Origin: Bacteroidales bacterium Bact_11
Lineage (GTDB): Bacteria; Bacteroidota; Bacteroidia; Bacteroidales; UBA932
Assembly: GCA_001603505.1 (NCBI GenBank)
Contig: LUZC01000042.1
Coordinates: 1-64,000, forward strand
Length of the DNA stretch: 64,000 bases
Direction of reading: 5' to 3'
Shown here: positions 32,674 to 40,678 of the stretch, one piece after another
Position numbering within the stretch: position 1 is the stretch's first letter
Layout: each line of letters opens with the position of its first letter
Position numbers and translations under genes: made by a program
The notes under the pieces: model-generated
Told to the model about the DNA's origin: nothing
Seen by the model: only the letters and a program-made list of their open reading frames with translations
Databases searched by the model: none

Positions 32674-34419
32674 ATGATTCGACTGGAGAACAACAGCGCG
32701 GTGGGCCCGTATCGGGTGGAGCGTTTCATCAAGGACGGCGTTTTCAACAGCAGTTATGTAGTGGCGGACGCCCAGGGCGGGCGCTGCTTCCTGAAACTGT
32801 TCGACATAAAGTCCATCCCTGCATCCTGGCTCCAAGAGGGGGAAGTGGTAGAAATCGTCAACAGCCGCGGCCTGAAACACGAAAATGTGATTTCTTATGT
32901 GGCCGACGGAAAGGTGGAACTGGATGGAACCTCGTACCCTTATCTGGCCATGCAGTTCTACAACGGCATGCTCTTGTCGGAAATCCTGAGCTCCGGACGC
33001 CAGTTTACCTCGGAAGAGGTGCGCAACGTCGCCTGTTTCGTGCTCGAAGGGCTGAAGTATCTCCGGAACGAGGGCCTGCACCACAATGATATCTGTCCGC
33101 GCAACATCCTTTTCGAGTCGTCTACCGGCAGGCTGATGCCGAAACTCATCGACCTGGGCCACGCCTGTCATGAAATCACCGACGGAAAGCTTCCTTTTCC
33201 GCTGGAAGACCTGAACCTGCTGTATACGGCGCCGGAAGCGATGGACGGCGTGTTTACCGATGCGAGCGATGCGTTTTCTGTGGCGGTGCTGCTCTATACG
33301 CTGATCTGCGGCCAGGAACCCTGGCGGGTCAACTTGGACGAACGGGATTCGTTTGAGGAGCGGAAGAACCGGATGAAGGCGGCCAGGCAGCGTGAGCCGG
33401 TCTGGCCTGCGGCCTTGCATGCCAGCGACCGCGTGTTGCAGAACCTCGTGCTGACGGGCCTGCAGATGAACCCGGCCAACCGTCCTACGCCCGCCCGGAT
33501 GCTGGAACTGCTGACCGGCGAGAGCGTCGACGAACGGCAACGCACAGACAACGGCGTCAAGCCGAGGAAACCTGTGCCATCATCGGGACTTACCGCCACG
33601 ACCGACGGAACGGAGCTGAAAAAGACCCTGCAGCGCAATACCAGCAGCGGCGGCTTTGCCGACGTGGCCGGCATGGAAGACCTCAAGAAGATGCTGACCG
33701 AACGGGTGATCTGGGTGCTCCGCGACCGCGAAAAAGCCAGGAAATACCGGCTGTTGCCGCCCAACGGCATGTTGCTTTATGGTCCTCCGGGTTGCGGAAA
33801 AACCTATTTCGCTGAAAAATTCGCCGAGGAATCCCACTTCAACTACATGGTGGTCAACGGTTCGGACGTGGGCAGCACCTACATCCACGGAACGCAGGGA
33901 AAGATTGCGGCGCTGTTCCAGGAAGCGGCTGCCAAGGCGCCCACCGTGCTCTGTTTCGACGAATTCGATTCTTTTGTACCGGCGCGCGGCAGCGAAGCCG
34001 CACGTCATCGCCCCGAGGAAGTCAACGAGTTCCTGTCGCAGCTCAACAACTGCGCCCAGAAAGGCATTTTCGTGATCGGCACCACCAACCGGAAAGACAT
34101 GATTGATCCGGCCGTCCTGCGAAAGGGCCGTCTCGACCTGTTGGTCGAAGTGCCTGCTCCGGAGCCCGAAACACGCCGACAGATGTTTATCCATCACCTC
34201 AAGGGCCGGCCACTGGCCGATGACATCGATTTCGACCGCCTGGCCGCCCTGACCGACGGCTACGCCTCCTCCGACATCGCCTTCATCGCCAACGACGCCG
34301 CCCTGGTCGCCGCCCTGGCCGACGAGCCCATCACCCAGCGACACCTCGAGGATTCGATCCGCTGCAATCCGTCATCCCTCGCCCGCAAGGACGAGCGCAT
34401 CCCCATCGGTTATCGATAG
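32674..34419 (+). CDS. Protein kinase-AAA+ ATPase fusion protein
   Basis: 581 residues, cytoplasmic, two domains. Residues about 10-285 form a Ser/Thr-kinase-like fold: Lys41 (CFLKLFD), Glu near 61, catalytic loop HHNDICPRN with Asp139 and Asn144, DLG at 160-162 in place of DFG, APE at 186-188, and the helix-F segment SDAFSVAVLLYTLICGQEPW. The Gly-rich loop is degenerate (KDGVFNSS), and the usual catalytic-loop Lys is Cys141. After a linker, residues about 325-550 form an FtsH/Cdc48-like AAA+ module: Walker A GPPGCGKT (370-377), Walker B VLCFDE (425-430), and the second region of homology ending AVLRKGRLD with Arg fingers. No membrane segment or protease domain. Function unknown; it pairs with the upstream flavo-diiron gene. 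Confidence 0.88.
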   Translation: MIRLENNSAVGPYRVERFIKDGVFNSSYVVADAQGGRCFLKLFDIKSIPASWLQEGEVVEIVNSRGLKHENVISYVADGKVELDGTSYPYLAMQFYNGMLLSEILSSGRQFTSEEVRNVACFVLEGLKYLRNEGLHHNDICPRNILFESSTGRLMPKLIDLGHACHEITDGKLPFPLEDLNLLYTAPEAMDGVFTDASDAFSVAVLLYTLICGQEPWRVNLDERDSFEERKNRMKAARQREPVWPAALHASDRVLQNLVLTGLQMNPANRPTPARMLELLTGESVDERQRTDNGVKPRKPVPSSGLTATTDGTELKKTLQRNTSSGGFADVAGMEDLKKMLTERVIWVLRDREKARKYRLLPPNGMLLYGPPGCGKTYFAEKFAEESHFNYMVVNGSDVGSTYIHGTQGKIAALFQEAAAKAPTVLCFDEFDSFVPARGSEAARHRPEEVNEFLSQLNNCAQKGIFVIGTTNRKDMIDPAVLRKGRLDLLVEVPAPEPETRRQMFIHHLKGRPLADDIDFDRLAALTDGYASSDIAFIANDAALVAALADEPITQRHLEDSIRCNPSSLARKDERIPIGYR

Positions 34420-34420
34420 T

Positions 34421-34454
34421 TTTGGTACGGAATTAGAAAGAATTCCTATCTTTG
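34421..34454 (+). promoter_or_regulatory. Promoter of the LolA-like gene
   Basis: TTTG (34421-34424), 22 bases, TATCTTTG (34447-34454), directly after the kinase-AAA stop codon. The spacing is one base longer than usual. Confidence 0.6.
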
Positions 34455-34484
34455 TGCGCCAATAGCACGAAAGAAAACCATCTG

Positions 34485-35000
34485 ATGAAGAAAATACTGA
34501 CGCTCCTTTGTCTGTCGCTGGCCATATTCACGACCTATGCACAGCAAATTGAATGCACATTCACGCAGGACAAAACCATCCAAGCCTCCGGTAAAGTGAT
34601 CCACTCGGAAGGCGTTATCTCCTTCAACGGTTCCGACCAGCTCACCATGACCTATACCAAGCCTGCTGGTGAATACCTGGTTATCTCAGGCCCGATGCTT
34701 CGTTCCAACGCCAATGGCCAGAGCATTTCCGTGGATACCGACAAGAACGCCCGCTTCCGTTCGTTGCGCAACACACTGCTCAATTGCATCACGGGCCAGT
34801 ATGAGCAAGCCGCTGCCGACAACGATGCGGAATTGCAGGTTTCTGAAAAAAGCGGGGTGAAAACCGTTTCGATGAAAGCGCGCAAGAATGCGCCCCGGGG
34901 TTATTCCCGGATTGTGATGGAATACATCAAAGAACTCCCCGTGCGCATGGTACTTGAGGAGTTTGGCGGTATCTCCACCGAGTATTTCTTCAAATATTAA
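34485..35000 (+). CDS. LolA-like outer-membrane lipoprotein carrier
   Basis: The start is MKKILTLLCLSLAIFTTYAQQ at 34485, a signal peptide; the track start is inside the promoter region. The 171-residue periplasmic product has the LolA half-barrel pattern: IECTFTQDKTIQASGKVIHSEGVISFNGSDQLTMTYTKPAGEYLVISG, where sequential strands carry the hydrophobic face. LolA ferries lipoproteins from inner to outer membrane. The next operon on the opposite strand handles fatty acyl chains and has an MMPL exporter, so a lipid-carrier role in that system is also conceivable. 17 bases separate it from the convergent AraC gene. Confidence 0.8.
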   Translation: MKKILTLLCLSLAIFTTYAQQIECTFTQDKTIQASGKVIHSEGVISFNGSDQLTMTYTKPAGEYLVISGPMLRSNANGQSISVDTDKNARFRSLRNTLLNCITGQYEQAAADNDAELQVSEKSGVKTVSMKARKNAPRGYSRIVMEYIKELPVRMVLEEFGGISTEYFFKY

Positions 35001-35017
35001 AGGACGGGCTCCCCCGG

Positions 35018-35833
35018 TTATTTCCCTTTCTGCCGCTTGCGCTGCCGATACTGCATCGGCGTAATTCCTTCCGTTTTCTTGAAGAAACGGGTAAAGTAGG
35101 AATTGTCGTTGATGCCGATGGCGGCGGCTACTTTCGTAATGGGCATCTGCCCTTCCCGTAGCAACGACTTGGCCATGGAGAGGCGGGAAATCTCGATCCA
35201 TTCGATGGCGGAATGGCCGGTGTGGTTGTGTACCAGCCGATTCAAATAGTTGGGCGTAATGTGGAGGTCTTCGGCATAGTCGGAAACTTTCCGTATGGGG
35301 TTGTTCCGGCAGAAGACTCTTTCGAGGAACGAGTTGACCAGGGCGTTTCCCGGTTGGTTCGACGGCATTTCCATCCTGCAGAGAAGCAGGTCGAGTCCGC
35401 TTGCGATCAGGGGAAAATCCTTTTTCGGGAATGCTTTCAGGATTTGATGGAGGAGGGCGGTCGTGAAAGCCGCTTCTTCCTCGTCGAATTGCTGGAGGAT
35501 CGGTTCAAGGGAGTGGAGACAAGGATGAGAAATGTCTTTCAGGATTTTGATGGAAAAACCCCCTTCAAAGCCGCTGCAGTCGTCGAAATGACGCACCGAA
35601 AAAGGCACGTTTCTCGGCACCAGGAGAATCTGACCGCTTTGGCAAAGATAGGGTTTTTCCGCAGCTTCCACCAACACCTCTCCTTCAAGGAGATACAGGA
35701 AAGAAAAAAACGGCAGATGCACTTCCGGCGTTTCCGAAGCATCAAGATATTCGTCGAATTTCATCTCTCTGATATAGAAACTGAAATCGGCGGGATTGCC
35801 TTTGGGTATCCAGTAGGGATGGGCTTTTTTCAT
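35018..35833 (-). CDS. AraC-family transcriptional regulator
   Basis: 271 residues. An N-terminal cupin-like sensor half (FFSFLYLLEGEVLVEAAEKPYLCQSGQILLVPRNVPFSVRH) is followed by two helix-turn-helix motifs: VSDYAEDLHITPNYLNRLVHNHTG and ITKVAAAIGINDNSYFTRFFKKTEGITPMQYR. It is the last gene of the fatty-acid operon, and its ATG overlaps the ACP stop (ATGA), so it is made together with the operon products. It most likely reports on a ligand related to them. The ligand is not evident. Confidence 0.93.
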   Translation of the reverse strand: MKKAHPYWIPKGNPADFSFYIREMKFDEYLDASETPEVHLPFFSFLYLLEGEVLVEAAEKPYLCQSGQILLVPRNVPFSVRHFDDCSGFEGGFSIKILKDISHPCLHSLEPILQQFDEEEAAFTTALLHQILKAFPKKDFPLIASGLDLLLCRMEMPSNQPGNALVNSFLERVFCRNNPIRKVSDYAEDLHITPNYLNRLVHNHTGHSAIEWIEISRLSMAKSLLREGQMPITKVAAAIGINDNSYFTRFFKKTEGITPMQYRQRKRQKGK

Positions 35834-36069
35834 GACATGGCATCTTGCTCCTGTTTTTCCAGATAGGCGACGACGTCACCAACGGTTTCGAAAGTGGCCA
35901 GGGCTATATCGGGGATCACAATGCCATATTGGTCTTCAATACGCATGAGCAATTGCAGGATGTCGATGGAATCGGCCCCCAGATCTTTCTTGATGCTCGT
36001 TTCAAGGGTGATGGTTGCCGGATCTTTCCGGAGTTGTTTGGCCAGGATGGCTTTTACTTTATCAAACAT
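35830..36069 (-). CDS. Acyl carrier protein (second, operon-specific copy)
   Basis: 79 residues, starting MFDKVKAILAKQLRKDPATI. The phosphopantetheine site is LGADSIDILQLLMRIED, with DSI instead of the DSL of the housekeeping ACP. The sequence differs widely from the acpP product, suggesting a specialised pool. It sits 2 bases after plsX and overlaps the AraC start by 4 bases. PlsX exchanges acyl groups between ACP and phosphate, so this ACP is the natural partner of the adjacent PlsX. Confidence 0.93.
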   Translation of the reverse strand: MFDKVKAILAKQLRKDPATITLETSIKKDLGADSIDILQLLMRIEDQYGIVIPDIALATFETVGDVVAYLEKQEQDAMS

Positions 36070-36071
36070 GG

Positions 36072-37091
36072 TTATTCTTCGTAATGTTCGTATTTTGCGA
36101 TTTCAGCTTCGATTTTTGCGGCCAGACGGCTGGTCTCCATGCGGTAAGCCTGCTCGATGCATTTCTCTACGGCGACAGCCTTGCTGCTGCCGTGTCCCTT
36201 GACCACGACCTTCGATGTTCCGAGGAGCACGCTTCCTCCGTAGTTCTGGTAGTTCATGAATTCTTTTTCATCCATGAACATCCGTTTCATCAGCAATGCG
36301 CCCACTTTGTAAAGTGTACGGGAGTAGATGTCTTTCTTGAGTTTCTTCAACAGTTCGATGGCCGTGCCTTCCGTGGTCTTGACGAGCACATTGCCCGAAA
36401 AGCCGTCGGCAATCACCACATCGTAGGCGCCCGACAGCAGGTCGCGGCTCTCCATGTTGCCCACAAAATTGACCGACGAGGTCTCCTGCAGGAGTTTGTA
36501 CGCTTCGCGGCGGATGTCATCGCCCTTCTCGGCTTCCTTGCCCACGTTGAGCAGGGCGGTGCGGGGGCGGGCCACGCCGTACACGTTTTCAAGATAGAGA
36601 CTAGCCATGATGGCGAACTGACGCAGATGTGCCGGAGTGACTTCCACATTGGCGCCGCTGTCGCAGATGCCCACGATGCCGCCGGTCATGGAAGGCAGCA
36701 GCGGGCAGAAAGCAGGGCGGATAACGCCGGGGATGCGTCCGAGCCGTACGAGAGCGCCGGTCACCAGGGCGCCGGTCGATCCAGTCGATACCATGGCGGC
36801 GATGTCGTCTTCGTCGCGCAGCAGGATAATGGCCTTCATCATCGAGCTGTTGCGCTTGAGCCGGATTACATCGGTAGGTTTCTCGTCGCAGCCGATGACT
36901 TCGGGGGCGTGGACGATGTCGAGCCGTGACGCGTCGTACTCCTTTCCGGCGAGTTCGGCCTTGAGCAGCGCTTCATCTCCCGTGAGGATCACATGCAACT
37001 CGGGATTCTTCTGCAGTGCGGCAAGGGCGCCCTCTACGGGGGCCTGTGGCGAATGATCACCGCCGAAGCAGTCGATGAGGATCTTGATCAT
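36072..37091 (-). CDS. plsX: Phosphate acyltransferase PlsX
   Basis: Interconverts acyl-ACP and acyl-phosphate. Start set at MIKILIDCFGGDHSPQAPVEG (37091), whose ATG overlaps the stop of the upstream gene (ATGA); 339 residues. Typical blocks are MVSTGSTGALVTGALVRLGRIPGV, RPAFCPLLPS, NVGKEAEKGDD, ADGFSGNVLVKTTEGTA and GGSVLLGTSKVVVKGHGSS. PlsX often sits beside rpmF or core fab genes; here it is inside an operon with FakA- and FakB-like genes and its own ACP, pointing to acyl-phosphate input from free fatty acids. Confidence 0.95.
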   Translation of the reverse strand: MIKILIDCFGGDHSPQAPVEGALAALQKNPELHVILTGDEALLKAELAGKEYDASRLDIVHAPEVIGCDEKPTDVIRLKRNSSMMKAIILLRDEDDIAAMVSTGSTGALVTGALVRLGRIPGVIRPAFCPLLPSMTGGIVGICDSGANVEVTPAHLRQFAIMASLYLENVYGVARPRTALLNVGKEAEKGDDIRREAYKLLQETSSVNFVGNMESRDLLSGAYDVVIADGFSGNVLVKTTEGTAIELLKKLKKDIYSRTLYKVGALLMKRMFMDEKEFMNYQNYGGSVLLGTSKVVVKGHGSSKAVAVEKCIEQAYRMETSRLAAKIEAEIAKYEHYEE

Positions 37092-38215
37092 GCCAGTTTC
37101 TTTACATACGCGCGGCGGCGCTTGGCCTGAACGGCCTGGAAGCGGCGCCACATGTTCTGGATAGCGTAGTTGTCTTCGAGATTGAGGTTGGTCTCGGCAT
37201 ATTCCACGTCAGTGTCCTGCAACATGTGCATGATGGCTGAAGTAAAGGCCGAAGAAACGCCCTTGTTGAGGTACTCCGGCTCTACCCCGATGAGGCAGAG
37301 GTCGATGATCTTCGGATGGCGGATGCAGCGCAGAAGCCGCCACAGCACGCGCGGTGTGAAACGGCCGCGGGTTCCTGCCAGCGCCGGGGCAAGGGCTGGA
37401 ATGGCGAAGCCGAAGCACACGATACGGTCGTTTTCATCGAGAACGACGGCTGCGTATTTGGGGTTGATGACGAGGCGAAAATTTTCGATCATCAGTTTTT
37501 TCATCCCTTCGGTGAAAGGGACTGTGCCGTAAAGGCTTTCGTACGACTTGTCGAGCAACCCGAAGATACCGTTGGCATAACGGTTGATAAAATCACGGGC
37601 GCCGGAGGATGGCCCGAAATGCAGCTTGTAGCGCCGGAAAATAAAGTCGGTGAGTTTGTCGATTTCTTCCGGATCTTCGTCGGGAGCGGGGCCGTAAAGC
37701 CGGGATTCCGTCCAATCGACTTCCTTGACGAATCCCAGCTGCTCGATGTGCTGCTGGTAATAGGCGGCGTTATACTGTTCCTCGAAGGTCTGCGGTTGGT
37801 CGAAACCCTCGATCAGCAGGCCCTCGCGCTCCAGGTCGGAAAAACTCAATGGCCCGCAGATGGTATCCATGCCTTTTTCGCGGCCCCATTGCTCGACGGC
37901 ATCAAACAGCGCTTTTGACACGGCCGGGTCGTCGATGGCGTCGAAGCGGTTGAATCGAACCCGCTTTTCTCCATTTTTCTCGTTGGCCGCCCGCTGGATA
38001 ATACCCTGGATGCGTCCGGCTATCCGGCCGTCCTTGTAGGCGTTCAGGCAGATCCAGTCGCAGCAGTCGCTATAAACGAATCCTGGCCGGAACATCTTCC
38101 GCTCATCGGAATACAGAGGCGGGATGAAGTAGGGATTGTCCGCATAGAGGTCGAGGGGAAAATTGAGGAATTCCCGTTGCTGGCGCCGAGATTTTACTTC
38201 TTTGATTTCAATCAT
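37088..38215 (-). CDS. GNAT-like acyltransferase of the fatty-acid operon
   Basis: 375 residues from MIEIKEVKSRRQQREFLNFPLDLY (38215); the 51 residues before it in the track are out-of-frame readings of FakB. The N-terminal part (DLYADNPYFIPPLYSDERKMF) matches a family of large proteins often labelled GNAT; the C-terminal part has IDLCLIGVEPEYLNKGVSSAFTSAIMHMLQ, a GNAT-like acyl-donor loop. No biochemical role is known to me. Position between FakB and PlsX makes an acyl-ACP- or acyl-phosphate-using N-acyltransferase an attractive idea. That is inference. Confidence 0.72.
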   Translation of the reverse strand: MIEIKEVKSRRQQREFLNFPLDLYADNPYFIPPLYSDERKMFRPGFVYSDCCDWICLNAYKDGRIAGRIQGIIQRAANEKNGEKRVRFNRFDAIDDPAVSKALFDAVEQWGREKGMDTICGPLSFSDLEREGLLIEGFDQPQTFEEQYNAAYYQQHIEQLGFVKEVDWTESRLYGPAPDEDPEEIDKLTDFIFRRYKLHFGPSSGARDFINRYANGIFGLLDKSYESLYGTVPFTEGMKKLMIENFRLVINPKYAAVVLDENDRIVCFGFAIPALAPALAGTRGRFTPRVLWRLLRCIRHPKIIDLCLIGVEPEYLNKGVSSAFTSAIMHMLQDTDVEYAETNLNLEDNYAIQNMWRRFQAVQAKRRRAYVKKLA

Positions 38216-38216
38216 A

Positions 38217-39086
38217 TTATCGGTGGATAGCGTGGAAGCAGACGCCGACGCCGTTGGGGCCGGAGTGGCTGCCTGCGGTTGGGTTGGTGATGACAAATTC
38301 GATATCGAGGTCGTCGCCGAAGCGTTCCTTGAGCGCATGGGCGAGCTCCTTGGCCAGCTCCGGCGCATCGGTGTGACCTACATAAAAACGGTGTCCCTTG
38401 ATGTCGTCGCCCAATTCGGCTACTTTGCCGAGTAAATGTTCCATCGCCTTGATGCGGCCTTTTTCTTTGCCGCACGACACCATTTTACCTTCGGCCGACA
38501 TATAAATGATGGGCCGGATGCCAATCAGCGTGCCCATGGTGGCGGCCAAGCCGCTCACGCGCCCGCTGCGCCGAAAGAACTTCAAGTCGTCGGCATAGAA
38601 GTACATGGCATAGTGATCCACTTCGGTCTTGGCCCATTCCAACACCTCGTCGAGACGCTTGCCGGAGAGCACAAGGTCGCCCACCGCGCGCACGATGGCA
38701 TAACTGATCGTGGTAATGCCCTTGGTGTCGATTTCTTCGAAACGGCGTTCAGGATACTTCGCCCGGAGCTCGGAAACGGCCTGGTCCATAGCATCGAAAG
38801 TGATGGTCATCGCACGGGAGAAGTGAACGTAGAGAATGTCGTTGCCAGCAGCCAATTCGGGTTCGAAATACTCGATGTAGCGCTCTTTTGAGATGGCGCT
38901 GGTGGTGGGTAGCACACCGCTGCGCAGCATGTCGTAGAAGGCATGTCCGTCAAATTCATCGAAATCTACGTAAGGGTAGACGGTCTTGGCATCAACGCTG
39001 TAGGGCATGCTGATGAGTTTGTAACCGTATTCCGCCGCGACTGCGGGCGTGATGTCGGTGTCGGTGTCAGTATAAAGTGTCAACAT
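38217..39086 (-). CDS. DegV-family fatty-acid-binding protein (FakB-like)
   Basis: 289 residues from MLTLYTDTDTDITPAVAAEYG (39086), not the 410-residue track ORF. The DegV fold is shown by YTDTDTDI, VLPTTSAISKERY (fatty-acid carboxylate loop), SRAMTITFDAM, GLAATMGTLIGIRPIIYMSAEGKM and the C-terminal NPTAGSHSGPNGVGVCF, where the usual GPG is GPN. In Staphylococcus FakB presents a bound fatty acid to FakA for phosphorylation. Its start overlaps the FakA-like stop by 7 bases, strongly supporting a kinase/binding-protein pair. Confidence 0.88.
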   Translation of the reverse strand: MLTLYTDTDTDITPAVAAEYGYKLISMPYSVDAKTVYPYVDFDEFDGHAFYDMLRSGVLPTTSAISKERYIEYFEPELAAGNDILYVHFSRAMTITFDAMDQAVSELRAKYPERRFEEIDTKGITTISYAIVRAVGDLVLSGKRLDEVLEWAKTEVDHYAMYFYADDLKFFRRSGRVSGLAATMGTLIGIRPIIYMSAEGKMVSCGKEKGRIKAMEHLLGKVAELGDDIKGHRFYVGHTDAPELAKELAHALKERFGDDLDIEFVITNPTAGSHSGPNGVGVCFHAIHR

Positions 39087-40678
39087 AGCAGTAGGATATA
39101 ATCGTAAACGGGTTGACCGCCTTCGATAAGGGTGGTCTCGGTGCGCGGATAGGTGGTGGAAAGGACATCGGCGATTTCCTGCGCTTCTGCGGCCGGTACG
39201 TCGGCGCCTGAGAAAAGGACGGCCAGGTCGTGGCTGCCGATATTGAGTTTCTGCGCCAGTTGAAGGATTGCCTGCCGGCGGTCGGCATCGCCGCAGAGGA
39301 TATCTTTGCCGCTCATTCCCAGATAGTCTCCGGTATGACCGGCCTGCGAGTCGCGAATGGCGCGCGACACCTGCCCGGTGACCGTGCCTTGGACGCCTTC
39401 GGTGAGTTCGGGAACGATGTCGTCGACCGTTTCGGAGGTATCGAGGCAAGCCAGGGCATAATACCCTTCGCCGAGGCTCCGGGTGGGGATGACCTCGATG
39501 CGGGCCTTGTCGTACATCGAAGCGGCCTGCCGGGCAGTAAGCAGGATGTTGCCGTTATTGGGGAAAACGAGGATACTTTCGGCACCGATACGGTCGAAAG
39601 CATCCAGGAAAGCCTGAACGGGCGGATTCATGGTTTGTCCGCCTTCGATCACTTCGTCGGCGCCCATGTCGCGGAAGGTCTGTTGCAGCCGGGCGCCGGC
39701 AGCGACCGTTACCACACCGAGTGCTTTTCCTTTCCGGTGGAAGCGTTCGTCCATGTGGTTTTCGTGGTGCTGCAGCGTCATATTCTCGATCTTGAGTGTC
39801 AGGAATTCTCCGTACTGCTGGCAGTGGTTGAGGATTTCTCCGGGCGTGTGCGTGTGGACATGGACACGGATGAGCGTTCCGTCGCGGAAAAACACCAGCG
39901 AATCGCCGTGGGCGGCGAGCCAGTCGGCAATCACCTTTTCATCGAAGGTATCGAGGTCAACCTTGCAGCGCTGGAGACGCAGCAGGAACTCGGTGCAGTA
40001 GCCGAATTTCAGCACGCTGTCTTCGGTGAAGGCGCTCAGGTCGACATGCTGTGCCGTTGGAGCGGTGCCTGTTTCGGGCAGTTCTTCCACTTCTCCTTGG
40101 AGGGCAGCGCGCATGCCTTCGGCTACGTAGAGCAGTCCGGCACCGCCGCTGTCCACCACACCGGCTTTCTTCAGTACGTCGAGCAACTCGGGCGTGTGCT
40201 GGAGCGAAAGGTCCATGGCGGAAATCAGAAGGTCGAAATATTCTTCAAAGCTGCGGCTCCCCGAGGCAGCTTCTACGCCTTCGCGGAAGACGGTCAGGAT
40301 GGTGCCTTCCACAGGCGTGGGTACGGCGTGATAGGATTCTTCAACGCCCGCCTTCATGGCTTTGTCGTAAGCCTTGATGTCGGCGGCCTTGCATCCGTCG
40401 AGTCCCTTCGCTATGCCGGCGAAGATGCGCGAAAGGATCACGCCTGAGTTGCCCCGGGCGCCCATCAGCATCCCGTCGGAGACGGAGCGGGCCGTTTCGG
40501 CGAGGGTGCTGCCGCTGGCGTGTGCGCCAGCCTCGATGGTCATATACATATTGTCGCCCGTGTCCCCGTCGGGGATGGGGAAGACGTTGAGGTCGTTGAT
40601 GGCTTTGCGGTGGGCGTTGAGGCGTGCAGCGCCGCTGCGGACCATGTTCAGATACAGGTTACCTTCCAGTAGTTCCAT
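39080..40678 (-). CDS. DAK2-domain fatty acid kinase (FakA-like)
   Basis: 532 residues, close to the 548 of Staphylococcus aureus FakA. The N-terminal DAK2 ATP-binding domain has NVFPIPDGDTGDNM (31-44), MGARGNSGVILSRIFAG and VVDSGGAGLLYVAEG. The central region (FGYCTEFLLRL) and the C-terminal EDD-like domain (VFPNNGNILLTARQA, IPTRSLGEGYYAL) complete the FakA layout. It would transfer phosphate from ATP to a FakB-bound fatty acid. Its start lies 20 bases inside the MMPL gene and its end overlaps FakB by 7 bases. Confidence 0.9.
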   Translation of the reverse strand: MELLEGNLYLNMVRSGAARLNAHRKAINDLNVFPIPDGDTGDNMYMTIEAGAHASGSTLAETARSVSDGMLMGARGNSGVILSRIFAGIAKGLDGCKAADIKAYDKAMKAGVEESYHAVPTPVEGTILTVFREGVEAASGSRSFEEYFDLLISAMDLSLQHTPELLDVLKKAGVVDSGGAGLLYVAEGMRAALQGEVEELPETGTAPTAQHVDLSAFTEDSVLKFGYCTEFLLRLQRCKVDLDTFDEKVIADWLAAHGDSLVFFRDGTLIRVHVHTHTPGEILNHCQQYGEFLTLKIENMTLQHHENHMDERFHRKGKALGVVTVAAGARLQQTFRDMGADEVIEGGQTMNPPVQAFLDAFDRIGAESILVFPNNGNILLTARQAASMYDKARIEVIPTRSLGEGYYALACLDTSETVDDIVPELTEGVQGTVTGQVSRAIRDSQAGHTGDYLGMSGKDILCGDADRRQAILQLAQKLNIGSHDLAVLFSGADVPAAEAQEIADVLSTTYPRTETTLIEGGQPVYDYILLLC

